This document shows, one piece after another, positions 14,853 to 23,350 of a stretch of 24,566 bases of DNA. Within the stretch, counting starts at the first letter, position 1; the number at the start of each line of letters is the position of its first letter. This stretch comes from an uncultured Paenibacillaceae bacterium. GTDB taxonomy: Bacteria > Bacillota > Bacilli > Aneurinibacillales > Aneurinibacillaceae. The notes under the pieces were generated by a model. It saw only the letters and a program-made list of their open reading frames with translations. It did no database searches and had not been told where the DNA came from. The DNA is taken from NCBI GenBank assembly GCA_937874515.1, contig CALNBV010000151.1:1-24566 (forward strand), given 5' to 3'. Made by a program: the position numbers and the translations under genes.

Positions 14853-15980
14853 TTAAAAAATAGTAAGAATTTCAGTCATATCGTTTAAGATATAATCTGC
14901 TTTTAACTCTTCGAATTTGCCCCGTGCTTCCTGGCCAGTTAGCCCAGTAAGAGTAGCTGCAAATCTGCAACCAATGGAACGTGCTGCCATGTAATCCGCT
15001 ACAGAATCCCCTACTACTAATACTTCATCCCCATTTTCAATAGGAAGGGATAACCCGAATACTTCATCATCAGAAGATTCTTTGCCAAGCAAGCCTTTAA
15101 TATAGCAATAAGGTTGAGGTTTAGCCAAAGGCGCTTTTTCTGGATAGCGTTTTTCTGCATCAAGTACATCACTGGCAGAAACAACGCGATTAATTTCAAA
15201 GTACTCTAAAAGGCCCATTGCTTTTAAAGGTTCAACAGTTTCAATGGTTGGACGGCCTGTGCCAATGCCAAGGGTTAATCCTTTATCTTTTAAGGCTTTC
15301 AATACTTCAGCCATTTTCGCTGGTTCAACAATTGGAATCTCATCATTTAAGAAGCCTCTTTTTCCTTTTTGGAATGCTTCACGTCCGATGGAATCCTGAA
15401 TTAAGCGATCCCCAAGATACCATTCCTGGAAGGTCTCCTGGCATAAATCCCATAATTCACTGCTGCGAGAGAAAATATCTGTTTCAATCCCTGTCCTGTC
15501 TTTCACAATTTCATTGAGATAAAGGAGAATCGCTTGTTTTTGTGCTGTACTTTTTTCAAAATCAGGTACAAAAGCGGCATATTCTACTTCAAATGGTTCT
15601 CCGGAAGCTAATTCCCTGATTTTATTAACCACATCACGGTTAATTTGATTGGTCAGGATGTTCTTCACTTCTTCTGGATGTTTCTTATGTAATTGGCTAA
15701 GAAGGCGAACCAGTTGATAAGAGAAGGCTAAATAAACCATATCCCAGTTTGCATTAATTCCCCGGGTTTTTATAAAGTTTAATACTCTATCAGTATCAAA
15801 TACTTCATCTCTCACCCTGCGAATAATATCCTCTACAGGGGCTGGTTCAAAGGTTTCCCCCTGTAACCCTACATAATTTGGGCTATATAGCATTTCCCAA
15901 ACCGTTAATGCAGAGGCATCGAAGTATCTTTCCTCACTTAAGAGTACACCGTCTACGTCAAATAAAATGGTACGAAACAT
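14853..15980 (-). CDS. HAD-superfamily hydrolase with large cap domain
   Basis: A 375-residue phosphatase-type protein. HAD motifs: I, DVDGV with D8 and D10 (nucleophile and acid/base); II, Thr in GIGTGRP; III, Lys in AKPQPYCY; IV, GDSVADYMAA with the Mg-binding Asp residues. Between motif I and II lie about 210 residues, rich in helix, much longer than the usual C1 cap, so substrate choice is unusual and cannot be guessed. A gene-specific partner is not evident. The ATG at 15980 has only a distant GAGGAG, 14 nt away, plus a purine-rich GAAAAGAAG. It has its own candidate promoter and a shared terminator, so it is single. Probably a cytosolic phosphatase of small metabolites. Confidence 0.85.
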   Translation of the reverse strand: MFRTILFDVDGVLLSEERYFDASALTVWEMLYSPNYVGLQGETFEPAPVEDIIRRVRDEVFDTDRVLNFIKTRGINANWDMVYLAFSYQLVRLLSQLHKKHPEEVKNILTNQINRDVVNKIRELASGEPFEVEYAAFVPDFEKSTAQKQAILLYLNEIVKDRTGIETDIFSRSSELWDLCQETFQEWYLGDRLIQDSIGREAFQKGKRGFLNDEIPIVEPAKMAEVLKALKDKGLTLGIGTGRPTIETVEPLKAMGLLEYFEINRVVSASDVLDAEKRYPEKAPLAKPQPYCYIKGLLGKESSDDEVFGLSLPIENGDEVLVVGDSVADYMAARSIGCRFAATLTGLTGQEARGKFEELKADYILNDMTEILTIF

Positions 15981-16019
15981 TTCTTCTTTTCCAGCTCCTC
16001 AAATAGTTTTGCTCACATT

Positions 16020-16047
16020 ATTTTAGCATACCTATCTATTTTAACAA
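16020..16047 (-). promoter_or_regulatory. Candidate SigA promoter of the HAD gene
   Basis: On the minus strand TTGTTA (16047-16042), a 16-nt spacer and TAAAAT (16025-16020). The leader would be about 30 nt. Boxes and spacing are slightly off consensus. Confidence 0.45.
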
Positions 16048-16060
16048 AAAATCTGCATTC

Positions 16061-16089
16061 TTGCCCGAATATTTATAGTGGGATACAAT
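16061..16089 (+). promoter_or_regulatory. SigA promoter of the SDR-cyclophilin-thioesterase group
   Basis: TTGCCC (16061-16066), exactly 17 nt, then TACAAT (16084-16089). The -35 box matches only its TTG half, but the spacing and -10 box are good. The first gene starts 26 nt downstream. Confidence 0.5.
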
Positions 16090-16115
16090 AAAAGAGAAAG
16101 AAAGGAGGAAAATTT

Positions 16116-16799
16116 ATGAAATGTGAATCCTTAATAGGTAAGATCGCCCTTGTAACAGGAGCAAGCAAGGGAATTGGAAAAGCAATTGCCCACCTCTTTG
16201 CAGAGAAGGGAGCAAAAGTTTATGCCCTCTCCCGAGGAATTCAAGAAGTGCCCTTTCCTGAAAACATCATCCCCACACCATGTGATATTACCAATGGAAA
16301 CCAGGTTTCCTCTTCCATTGAACAGATTGTGAAGGAAACGGGAACCATTGACTTTCTTATTAATAATGCCGGGGTTGGCCATTTTGCCCCTGTGCACCAG
16401 CTAGAAGAAGCCCAATGGGATGAAATGATAAATGTCAATCTAAAGGGCGCCTTTCTATGCACAAAATATGTAGTCCCCCATCTTCTAGCAAAAGGAAGTG
16501 GGCATATTATTAATATATCCAGTGTGGCAGGCATTGAAGGATTTCCCCGTGGAACTGGATATTCCGCCAGCAAATTTGGTTTAATGGGGTTTACAGATTC
16601 CCTCATGAAAGAATTGAAACCTCATGGCATTAAGGTATCTGTGATATGTCCCGGGTCTGTGCAAACCTATTTTGGCGATACTGATCCTAAGGATTACGCC
16701 TTACTACCAGAAGATGTAGCTTATATGGCCTACCAGATGGCCGCTGCACCTGAACATGTCATTATGAATCAAGTGGTTATGCGCCCCAAGGTAAAATAA
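16116..16799 (+). CDS. Short-chain dehydrogenase/reductase (classical SDR)
   Basis: A 227-residue NAD(P)-dependent oxidoreductase of the classical SDR type. Seen: cofactor motif TGASKGIG (14-21), NNAG (83-86), N108, S136 and Y149-x3-K153, the complete catalytic tetrad, and a CPGSVQT loop after it. The residues after the second strand (SRG) could suit NADP, but this is not decisive. It is shorter than many 3-oxoacyl-ACP reductases because the C-terminal part is brief. AAAGGAGG precedes the ATG. It heads a plus-strand group with the cyclophilin (30 nt later) and the thioesterase. Substrate cannot be told from sequence; a role in fatty-acid-like chemistry is possible given the thioesterase, but weak. 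Confidence 0.9.
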   Translation: MKCESLIGKIALVTGASKGIGKAIAHLFAEKGAKVYALSRGIQEVPFPENIIPTPCDITNGNQVSSSIEQIVKETGTIDFLINNAGVGHFAPVHQLEEAQWDEMINVNLKGAFLCTKYVVPHLLAKGSGHIINISSVAGIEGFPRGTGYSASKFGLMGFTDSLMKELKPHGIKVSVICPGSVQTYFGDTDPKDYALLPEDVAYMAYQMAAAPEHVIMNQVVMRPKVK

Positions 16800-16829
16800 C
16801 AAGATACTAATAGATAAAGGAAGGTTACT

Positions 16830-17447
16830 ATGAAGAAGTCTTTGTTACTCGTCTCTACACTAATCTTAATCACCTTGATCGTGCTTTCTGGATGTTCCCC
16901 TGCACCCAAAGCCCCTGAATATAAACAATGGACAAGTCCCCCGGCCATGTCTATTGATGTGAATAAAACCTATCTAGCCCACATTGAAACGAATAAAGGT
17001 TCCTTTACCATTGAACTCTTTGCCAAAGATGCACCAAAAACTGTGAATAACTTCATCTTCCTCTCAAAAGAGAAATTTTACGATAATGTGTATTTTCATC
17101 GTATTGTAAAAACCTTCATGATTCAAACCGGTGACCCAAAAGGAACTGGAACTGGGGGACCTGGTTACGAATTTGAAGATGAGATATCTAAGAACTATAA
17201 ATACGAAAAAGGAATTGTTGCTATGGCCAATCATGGGCCTAATACAAACGGAAGCCAATTCTTTATCTGTACAGGACCTGGCGCAGATACATTAAGTTAC
17301 GATTATACCATATTCGGTAAAATAACAAGTGGAATGGATACCGTGGACAAAATCGCCGCAACCCCCGTAGGCCAAAATGGTGGCGGTGAATTTAGCTCAC
17401 CTACGGAAGAGGTCAAAATCAAAACAGTAACCATTGAAGAAAAGTAA
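16830..17447 (+). CDS. Lipoprotein cyclophilin-type peptidyl-prolyl isomerase
   Basis: The N-terminus is a lipoprotein signal with lipobox LSGC at residues 19-22 (C22 becomes the lipidated first residue), so the 205-residue protein is anchored outside the membrane. The cyclophilin domain fills the rest: NNFIFLSKEKFYDNVYFHR with the catalytic Arg, MIQTGDPKGTGTGGPGYEFE, and MANHGPNTNGSQFFI. The Trp that binds cyclosporin in human CypA is absent; the equivalent loop is LSYDYTIFG, as in many bacterial forms. It speeds proline cis-trans isomerisation and probably helps fold exported proteins. AAGGAAGG-type site before the ATG. Second gene of a three-gene group. Confidence 0.93.
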   Translation: MKKSLLLVSTLILITLIVLSGCSPAPKAPEYKQWTSPPAMSIDVNKTYLAHIETNKGSFTIELFAKDAPKTVNNFIFLSKEKFYDNVYFHRIVKTFMIQTGDPKGTGTGGPGYEFEDEISKNYKYEKGIVAMANHGPNTNGSQFFICTGPGADTLSYDYTIFGKITSGMDTVDKIAATPVGQNGGGEFSSPTEEVKIKTVTIEEK

Positions 17448-17521
17448 TCCACTATAGCCTATGTCCAAAAAAACATGTAATATAGAAAATTGAGAGGATT
17501 TAGATAAGGGGGATTTGCGTA

Positions 17522-17914
17522 GTGGAAGCATCCATTGAAATTCTTGTCCGTTCTACAGAAATCGATGTAAACGGCCATGTCAACAATGCAAAATACCTGG
17601 AGTACCTGGAATGGGGCCGGGAAGAATGGTATGAAAAAGCCAATTTAGACTATAATACGTTTCTTGAGATGGGCATTCAAACGGTAACTGTAAATATTAA
17701 CGTAAACTATAGAAAAGAATGTTTACAGAACGACCGTTTAACTATTGTCACCAAACCTGAAAAAGTAGGCCGCACCAGTTTCGTACTGAAACAAGAAATC
17801 ATCAACCAACGTGGCGAATTGGTTTGTGACGCCTTAGTCACCAGCGTTGCCATGGATAGTGAAACCCATAAAGGCACACAGGTACCAGATCAATTAGCAA
17901 AACTATTTAATTAA
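17522..17914 (+). CDS. Hotdog-fold acyl-CoA thioesterase, YbgC/4HBT type
   Basis: A 130-residue hotdog protein. The sequence STEIDVNGHVNNAKYLEYLE with the Asp and His-x3-Asn region is the 4HBT signature, where the Asp (D15) is the likely catalytic residue. Family members cleave acyl-CoA or acyl-ACP thioesters; chain length is unknown. The start is GTG at 17522 with AAGGGGG 8 nt or so upstream; no nearer ATG is in frame. It follows the lipoprotein by 74 nt and ends before a strong terminator, so it may be read from the upstream promoter or a local one. Confidence 0.88.
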   Translation: MEASIEILVRSTEIDVNGHVNNAKYLEYLEWGREEWYEKANLDYNTFLEMGIQTVTVNINVNYRKECLQNDRLTIVTKPEKVGRTSFVLKQEIINQRGELVCDALVTSVAMDSETHKGTQVPDQLAKLFN

Positions 17915-17930
17915 ATATAGTCTTTAAATG

Positions 17931-17960
17931 AAGAACGGGAGTGGCTCCCGTTCTTTTTTT
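17931..17960 (+). terminator. Terminator after the thioesterase gene
   Basis: AAGAACGGGAG (17931-17941) and CTCCCGTTCTT (17945-17955) form a perfect 11-bp stem with a 3-nt loop, followed by seven more T residues including the end of the stem. Confidence 0.92.
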
Positions 17961-17961
17961 C

Positions 17962-17991
17962 TGCATTATTTTCCAAGGTAGGGTCACAATA
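17962..17991 (+). promoter_or_regulatory. SigG-like (forespore) promoter of the germination operon
   Basis: TGCATT (17962-17967), a 17-nt spacer and CACAATA (17985-17991). The forespore sigma factor SigG prefers TGHATA and CATAMTA, so five of six and about five of seven positions fit. The first gene starts 32 nt downstream with a GAGAGGAAG site. Forespore expression is what known gerA-type operons use. Confidence 0.55.
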
Positions 17992-18022
17992 AAGGAAAAA
18001 ATTTCATTGGGAGAGGAAGTTT

Positions 18023-19576
18023 ATGTCTAAAAAAAATCAGCCTGTACAACTACCCTATGAAGAAATAATAAAAGAAGATGATGTCATTCCAAAAGAAATT
18101 GATGTCTTGGAAAAAATTTTGAGAGACCTATTTCATAATTGCTCCGACTTTCGTTTAAAACGGTTTAAACATTTTAAAAGCAATACAGAATATCTTCTTG
18201 CCTGGATGGATGGCATGAGCGATAAAACAGCCATGCGAGAACATGTGGTTGAAGGGATTATAAACGTTGAAAAAGACATGTTAACCAACTCCAATTTAAC
18301 AGATGGAGTCATCCCTATTATTGATATAAAAAGGGAGAAAAACTTTAAAAAAACAATTGATGAATTGATGACGGGAAGTCCCATACTTATTCTAGATGGC
18401 ACCGGTGAAGCCATAATTATGGGGCTTATTGCCATAGAATCTCGTAATGTTACGGAATCCACCAACGAAAACAATGTGCGGGGTCCTAAAGAAGCCTTCA
18501 CAGAAACCCTGCGTACAAATGGGGCTCTCATTCGAAAAAAAATCCATACCCCTAATTTAAAATTAGAAGAGAAAATAGTAGGAAAAGTAACCAAAACAAA
18601 GATATTGATTGTCTATATTGACGGGATTGCTAATCCTTCAATTATCGAGGAAGTTAAAAACAGAATTAATAAAATTGATATCGATTCTGTTTTAGAAAGT
18701 GTATATATAGAAGAATTTATTGAAGATAATAAGTTTTCCGTTTTCCCGCAAATTGAACATACGGAAAAACCGGATAAAATTGCTGCTGCCCTTCTTGAAG
18801 GAAGAATCTCTATTCTTGTGGACGGTTCCCCCACAGTAATCATTGTACCGACAGTTTTTGCCTGTTTTCTCCAATCAGCTGAGGACTATTATGAACGCTA
18901 TATTTATACCAGTTTTGTTCGTGTATTACGATTTACTTATATTAATATTTCCCTGCTTTTTCCTTCAATTTATATTGCGACAACCACCTTTCATCCGGAA
19001 ATGATTCCTACAAAATTGTTATTGACCATTGAAGCCAGTAGAGAAGGGATTCCCTTCCCCGCTTTTATTGAAGCATTAATTATGGAAGTTACCTTTGAGG
19101 TGTTACGGGAAGCAGGGGTACGCTTACCCAGGGCCATAGGACAAACCATAAGTATTGTTGGAGCTCTGGTAATCGGACAGGCAGCTGTACAGGCTGGGAT
19201 TGTTTCCCCTGCCATGGTTATTGTGGTTTCTACTACAGCCATTGCTTCCTTTTCTATTCCTGCCTATAATGTTTCTTTCGCCTTGCGTTTACTAAAATTC
19301 CCGATCATGTTTTTGGCGGCTTCACTTGGGTTTTATGGGATTATGTCCGCATTATTAATCCTATTGGTTCACCTGTGCCGTCTAAAATCATTTGGGGTCC
19401 CTTATTTATCTGGTTTTGCTCCCTTTATTGCCGAAGAAATAAAAGACACCTTCTTTCGGGGCCCCTGGTGGTGGATGTACAATCGCCCCAGGATCTTTCA
19501 ACCGAAACAAACAAAACGCCAGTCTGTAAAGAAAATACTCCAGAATGCCTATCTTAAATGGTTAGGAGAAGAGTAA
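18023..19576 (+). CDS. Spore germinant receptor subunit A, GerA family
   Basis: A 517-residue inner-spore-membrane protein. The N-terminal cytosolic half (to about 280) has the typical GerA sequence: DLFHNCSDFRLKRF, DGMSDKTAMREHV, NVRGPKEAFTETLRTNGALI and IANPSIIEEV; then come SILVDGSPTVIIVP and about five membrane segments, ending in a positive tail. GerA-type subunits assemble with B and C subunits into the receptor that senses amino acids or sugars and starts germination. It is the first of three genes in the A-B-C order, with a 3-nt gap to the B gene and a SigG-like promoter upstream. Which germinant it senses cannot be read from the sequence. Confidence 0.95.
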   Translation: MSKKNQPVQLPYEEIIKEDDVIPKEIDVLEKILRDLFHNCSDFRLKRFKHFKSNTEYLLAWMDGMSDKTAMREHVVEGIINVEKDMLTNSNLTDGVIPIIDIKREKNFKKTIDELMTGSPILILDGTGEAIIMGLIAIESRNVTESTNENNVRGPKEAFTETLRTNGALIRKKIHTPNLKLEEKIVGKVTKTKILIVYIDGIANPSIIEEVKNRINKIDIDSVLESVYIEEFIEDNKFSVFPQIEHTEKPDKIAAALLEGRISILVDGSPTVIIVPTVFACFLQSAEDYYERYIYTSFVRVLRFTYINISLLFPSIYIATTTFHPEMIPTKLLLTIEASREGIPFPAFIEALIMEVTFEVLREAGVRLPRAIGQTISIVGALVIGQAAVQAGIVSPAMVIVVSTTAIASFSIPAYNVSFALRLLKFPIMFLAASLGFYGIMSALLILLVHLCRLKSFGVPYLSGFAPFIAEEIKDTFFRGPWWWMYNRPRIFQPKQTKRQSVKKILQNAYLKWLGEE

Positions 19577-19579
19577 CGT

Positions 19580-20656
19580 ATGTATGGAATCATCCATTAT
19601 CGCCAGCTTATATACCTTCAGTTCTTAGTGATCCTGCCAACAGCGTTGCTTTTTCTCCCCTCCCTTATTGCGGAACAAGCAAAGCAAGGGGCCTGGGTAT
19701 CCGTATTACTAGCTTGTCTTATTGGATTAATAACTGCCATGCTAATTCTTTGGCTTGATAAAAAATTTCCAAATAAAAATCTCATTGAAATTAATGAAAT
19801 CCTGTTTGGAAAAATAGGAAGAGTTGTTGCAGGCTTATTAATAACTTGGACCATTGTTCATACCAATAGTGTAATAATCCGGGAATTTTCTGAATTTATG
19901 AAGCTATCAATTTTACCGCAAACACCCATTTGGATGTTTGTCATTATTAAATTAATCATTGTGATTTATGCTGTTCATAGCGGACTTGAAATCATTGGAA
20001 GAATGGCTGATTTTATCACACCCATTATATTACTATCTATTTTGGTTTTTTTACTATTTATTGCCCAAAATGCGGATGGGCTAAATCTCCTTCCCCTTTT
20101 TGGAACAGGTGCGAAAGGAATATTAAAAGGAAGCATCATACCCTCTACATGGTTCAGCGAAATATTCCTGGCATCCTTTCTACTGCCACATATCAAACAA
20201 AAAAATAAAAAGACCTTTTCTCTTATCTTTTCAATGCTCTTCATAACTGTTGTTTTACTAATCATTTTCACAATCGTTATGGCTGTCATCGGTGTAGAAC
20301 TAACTGCACGATTATCCTTGCCTATTTTCATTTCTTCCTCCCTTGGTACTACCCTATTTTTTGAACACCTGGATATTGTGTTTGTATCCGTCTGGATTTT
20401 AGGTGCAACCATAAAAATTATTATCTTTTCTTATTTAGGCATTATTTCCCTTGGGCAAACCTTTAAAATGAAAAATGAAAAGCATTTAATACTCCCTCTT
20501 TGCTTGTTAATGGGCATCTTATCCATTTCCTTATTTAGCAATCAAATGGACATCTTACACTATATAAAAAATACATTTCCCTATCACTTTTTTATTGTAT
20601 CATTAGCCTTACCTGCTTTGTCACTCTCTGTTTCCTATATAAGGAGGACAAAATGA
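19580..20656 (+). CDS. Spore germinant receptor subunit B, GerB-type permease
   Basis: A 358-residue protein with about ten hydrophobic helices, of the endospore germination permease family (an APC-type fold). Typical pieces: the start YGIIHYRQLIYLQFLVILP, PTALLFLPSLIAEQAKQGAW, and a long series of membrane spans. The B subunit binds the germinant in known receptors. It begins 3 nt after the A gene with AGGAGAAGAG as ribosome site, and its stop overlaps the C gene start as ATGA. This tight order implies equal expression of the three subunits. Confidence 0.94.
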   Translation: MYGIIHYRQLIYLQFLVILPTALLFLPSLIAEQAKQGAWVSVLLACLIGLITAMLILWLDKKFPNKNLIEINEILFGKIGRVVAGLLITWTIVHTNSVIIREFSEFMKLSILPQTPIWMFVIIKLIIVIYAVHSGLEIIGRMADFITPIILLSILVFLLFIAQNADGLNLLPLFGTGAKGILKGSIIPSTWFSEIFLASFLLPHIKQKNKKTFSLIFSMLFITVVLLIIFTIVMAVIGVELTARLSLPIFISSSLGTTLFFEHLDIVFVSVWILGATIKIIIFSYLGIISLGQTFKMKNEKHLILPLCLLMGILSISLFSNQMDILHYIKNTFPYHFFIVSLALPALSLSVSYIRRTK

Positions 20657-21804
20657 AAAAAAAGGTTGCCCTGATCATCACAATCATTCTATTTTTAACA
20701 GGATGCTGGGATAAAACAGAAGTGGATGATTTAGCAATGGTGATGGCCATAGGAATTGATTTAACCGAAAAAGGCCGTTATGAGGTGACATTGCAAGTTG
20801 CTAAACCAGGTGTCTTTGGCAAAGGAGAAAACGGAGGCGCAAAGGAAGATGCCTTTGTAACAGTAACCAATCAAGGGAAAACAGTATCAGATGCCATGAT
20901 GCAATTTTACGCTACATCTCCCCGTCGTGTTTACTTGGGTCATAATAAAATGATCATTTTCGGAAGGAGACTTAGTGAAAAAGGGATCAAAGATGCCCTA
21001 GACTGGATAGAACGAGTAGAAGGCCTGCGATTTAGCAATTATATTTTCACCACGCCTAATACAGCGAAAGAAATCCTAAAAATAAACTATGGAATAGAGA
21101 AAATCCCAGCATTAGCCATACAAAGTAATATTCGCCTTCGTTATAAATACATCGCTAAATTTACACCTACCATGAATGTATTTATCGATCGGTTGATGTC
21201 CCATAACAAAGTTTCCTTCGCCACGAATTTAGGAACGGAGCAAAATAATCTGGAGATTTTAGGAACAGGAATCTATAAGGACGGTCGTCTGATTCAATAC
21301 CTTAATAATAAACAGACCCAGGATATCATGCGTATTTACAATCATGTGAAAGGAGGACTGATTTTAGTTCCTTGCAAAAACAATCCTAAAAATTATACTT
21401 CCTTTGATATATTAGATGAAAAAACAACCCTAACACCAGAAATCAAAGGTAAAAAGATCACCTTTCATCTAAACATTGAAGCCAACGGAATTATTGAGGG
21501 TACCCAATGTGGTGAAAAAATTATGACAAAAGAAAAAATACATCAATTGGAAAAGGGAGTAAGTAAAATCATAGAAAAAAGGGTACGCTCTATGATTCAT
21601 TTTTCTCAAAAGGAATTAAAAACTGATATATTAAACTATGCAGAATTGATCAAGAAGAAAGAACCGGGGGAATGGCCCAAATTCGAAAAAAATTGGGACA
21701 AGGTTTTCCCCACCATAGAAACTAAAATTGTCGTAAAAAGCTCGATTAAAAGATCTTCCTGGGTTAAAGACCCCATTCCTAATAAAGAAAAAAACAAAAG
21801 ATAA
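20653..21804 (+). CDS. Spore germinant receptor subunit C, Ger(x)C-type lipoprotein
   Basis: A 383-residue lipoprotein. The N-terminus is a signal with lipobox LTGC at residues 15-18, then WDKTEVDDLAMVMAIGIDL, the hallmark start of GerC proteins; further marks are SPRRVYLGHNKMIIFG and the C-terminal domain with IIEKRVRSMIHFSQKELKTD. The lipidated C subunit sits on the outer face of the inner spore membrane and is needed for receptor function. It overlaps the B gene by four bases (ATGA). Its 3' end is only four bases from the end of the opposing FMN protein gene, and no clean terminator fits between them. Confidence 0.94.
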   Translation: MKKKVALIITIILFLTGCWDKTEVDDLAMVMAIGIDLTEKGRYEVTLQVAKPGVFGKGENGGAKEDAFVTVTNQGKTVSDAMMQFYATSPRRVYLGHNKMIIFGRRLSEKGIKDALDWIERVEGLRFSNYIFTTPNTAKEILKINYGIEKIPALAIQSNIRLRYKYIAKFTPTMNVFIDRLMSHNKVSFATNLGTEQNNLEILGTGIYKDGRLIQYLNNKQTQDIMRIYNHVKGGLILVPCKNNPKNYTSFDILDEKTTLTPEIKGKKITFHLNIEANGIIEGTQCGEKIMTKEKIHQLEKGVSKIIEKRVRSMIHFSQKELKTDILNYAELIKKKEPGEWPKFEKNWDKVFPTIETKIVVKSSIKRSSWVKDPIPNKEKNKR

Positions 21805-21808
21805 TTTT

Positions 21809-23206
21809 TTACGTTTCCATGGGGTCTCCTGTAAAGGGGACCCCACATACTTTTGCCATTTGAGGGTCATTGCAGGATACATCCTCGATTACCACTTCAG
21901 ATAGAGCTTTTTTCCCTAAGGCACGAATCCCCTCTTCCATTTCAAACACACAGGATTTTAAATAATTAGCCCCAAATTTCGCTCCGTCTTCAATATTGAA
22001 TTGTTCCTCATGGGACCCTATATAGAATACTAACTGAGTAGGAGGCTCCCAGGGTATGGCTTTGGTAACCTGGGTATGAGTCACGGCAAACAACATGGCA
22101 GACCCAATATAAACGGCATCTGCACCTAAGGCAATTGCTTTTAAAAAATCCCCTGGGACATTAAAGCCTCCTGATATAAGAATACTGATTTTTTTATATA
22201 CCTTTCTTTTCTTAAAATAACGCACTGCCCGCACCAGAGCATAAATGCTGGGAATGCCAAAATCATCTTCTAGTATGGGGGCTGCACCTTTCGTTGAGGC
22301 CTCACTGCCATCAATGGTAACAAAATCTACCCCCAATTGAATAAGGCATTCTAAATCTTTTTCAATTTCCGTACTGGCAGATAGTTTAGCACCAATGGGT
22401 ATACCAGAGGTCTTATTCCGTAACTTGTCCATTATTTTTTGCAAATCCCCAAAGGTTTGATTAGGAACAAAATTCTCATGAATAACTGCATCTTCAAACC
22501 GATCTAGTTTCATTCGTTCTTTTGTTATTTCCGAAAACACTTTATATGGTACCCGATTTCCCATCCCTGCACTAGCTCCCTGTCCAAAATGAATTTCAAT
22601 GGCATCCGCAGTTTGAAATGCTTCAGGTTCATTTGCCCATTTGGTTGCAGAGTATTGAAAAATATAATATTTCGCAATTTCCCGTTCTTCTTTAAGAAAG
22701 GGCCCTTCACCCGAATTCACCGCTGTTCCAACCTGGGCAGCTGCTTTTGCAAAAGCCATTTTCAAATTATAAGAAACCCCTACCCCATATCCCATGGCCC
22801 CAATAGCAATGGGAATATCTAAAATTAGAGGCCTTTTTGCCATGGGTCCAATCATCACCTTCATATCAATAGGTTCATCCTGTGATGTAGGAAAAAAGTG
22901 TAACTGTGCTGGGCGAAATACCAGAGATTCAAAGTTAGGTAGCCGCAACGGGGAACCCATAGGACGCTTAATTATTTCCCCTTTTTGTGCCCGCAAACTA
23001 TTTTCGGCCACTTTTTGCACCCCTGTACGGCGCAGGGCTGTAAATAGCTCCCATAAGTTTTCATGATAATCCTCTTCCATAATTCTTTTGATAAAGGGAT
23101 TAAAAATTAATTTAATGATTGTTTTACGAAATAAAAAAATAACAAGAAAAAAAACAACCGTGTTCATAAATATAGATAAGGGCAGCAACCAGATTAACGT
23201 TTCCAT
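21809..23206 (-). CDS. Membrane-anchored glutamate-synthase-like FMN protein (YerD-like)
   Basis: A 465-residue protein. Residues 1-35 are a hydrophobic anchor (two close membrane stretches). The rest is the FMN-binding (beta/alpha)8 domain of glutamate synthase: IAIGAMGYGVGVSYNLKMAF, GTAVNSGEGPF, GQGASAGMG, IGAKLSASTEIEKDLE, DFVTIDGSEASTKGAAPI, ISGGF and GADAVYIGSAMLFAV. The glutaminase domain of GOGAT is missing. I did not find the usual cysteine cluster for [3Fe-4S] after the GSAM motif; the few C-terminal cysteines (SC, CNDPQMAKVC) have other spacing. It resembles Bacillus YerD. The reaction is unknown: a ferredoxin-dependent amidotransfer is possible only with a partner. A GAGGT site precedes the ATG. 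Confidence 0.85.
   Translation of the reverse strand: METLIWLLPLSIFMNTVVFFLVIFLFRKTIIKLIFNPFIKRIMEEDYHENLWELFTALRRTGVQKVAENSLRAQKGEIIKRPMGSPLRLPNFESLVFRPAQLHFFPTSQDEPIDMKVMIGPMAKRPLILDIPIAIGAMGYGVGVSYNLKMAFAKAAAQVGTAVNSGEGPFLKEEREIAKYYIFQYSATKWANEPEAFQTADAIEIHFGQGASAGMGNRVPYKVFSEITKERMKLDRFEDAVIHENFVPNQTFGDLQKIMDKLRNKTSGIPIGAKLSASTEIEKDLECLIQLGVDFVTIDGSEASTKGAAPILEDDFGIPSIYALVRAVRYFKKRKVYKKISILISGGFNVPGDFLKAIALGADAVYIGSAMLFAVTHTQVTKAIPWEPPTQLVFYIGSHEEQFNIEDGAKFGANYLKSCVFEMEEGIRALGKKALSEVVIEDVSCNDPQMAKVCGVPFTGDPMET
21820..21845. other. Strong hairpin at the convergent gene ends
   Basis: TGGGGTCTCC (21820-21829), loop TGTAAA, GGGGACCCCA (21836-21845). In plus-strand RNA nine pairs are canonical and one is U-G. 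It lies inside the last codons of the FMN gene and just after the gerC stop. Only a short T run follows (ACTTTTG), so it may slow or stop transcription but is not a classical terminator. Confidence 0.5.
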
Positions 23207-23317
23207 TTATGTACCTCATAAAATCAAATTAATAAAAGACAACACACTATTAGCTTTTCCATTTATAAATAATTGTAGAACGTAATCGTTTGTCCATTTC
23301 AAAATTTGTTATAAACA

Positions 23318-23326
23318 CATAATTTA
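23318..23326 (+). promoter_or_regulatory. Possible mother-cell (SigK/SigE-type) -10 box
   Basis: CATAATTTA fits the SigK -10 form CATA-N3-TA and lies 25 nt before the DUF4183 start. No convincing -35 box is seen at the expected distance, so this is a hint only. Confidence 0.25.
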
Positions 23327-23350
23327 TTAGTGAAATAGGAGGTGATAAAA

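Noticed and set aside
15218..15517. Plus-strand frame of 99 codons within the HAD gene
   Set aside because: Fully antisense to HAD motifs, no start signal, low-complexity leucine/glutamine content.
23256..23315. TTGAAA...TACAAT on the minus strand as promoter of the FMN protein gene
   Set aside because: The boxes are good but the spacer is 19 nt, too long for a confident SigA call; not entered as a feature.
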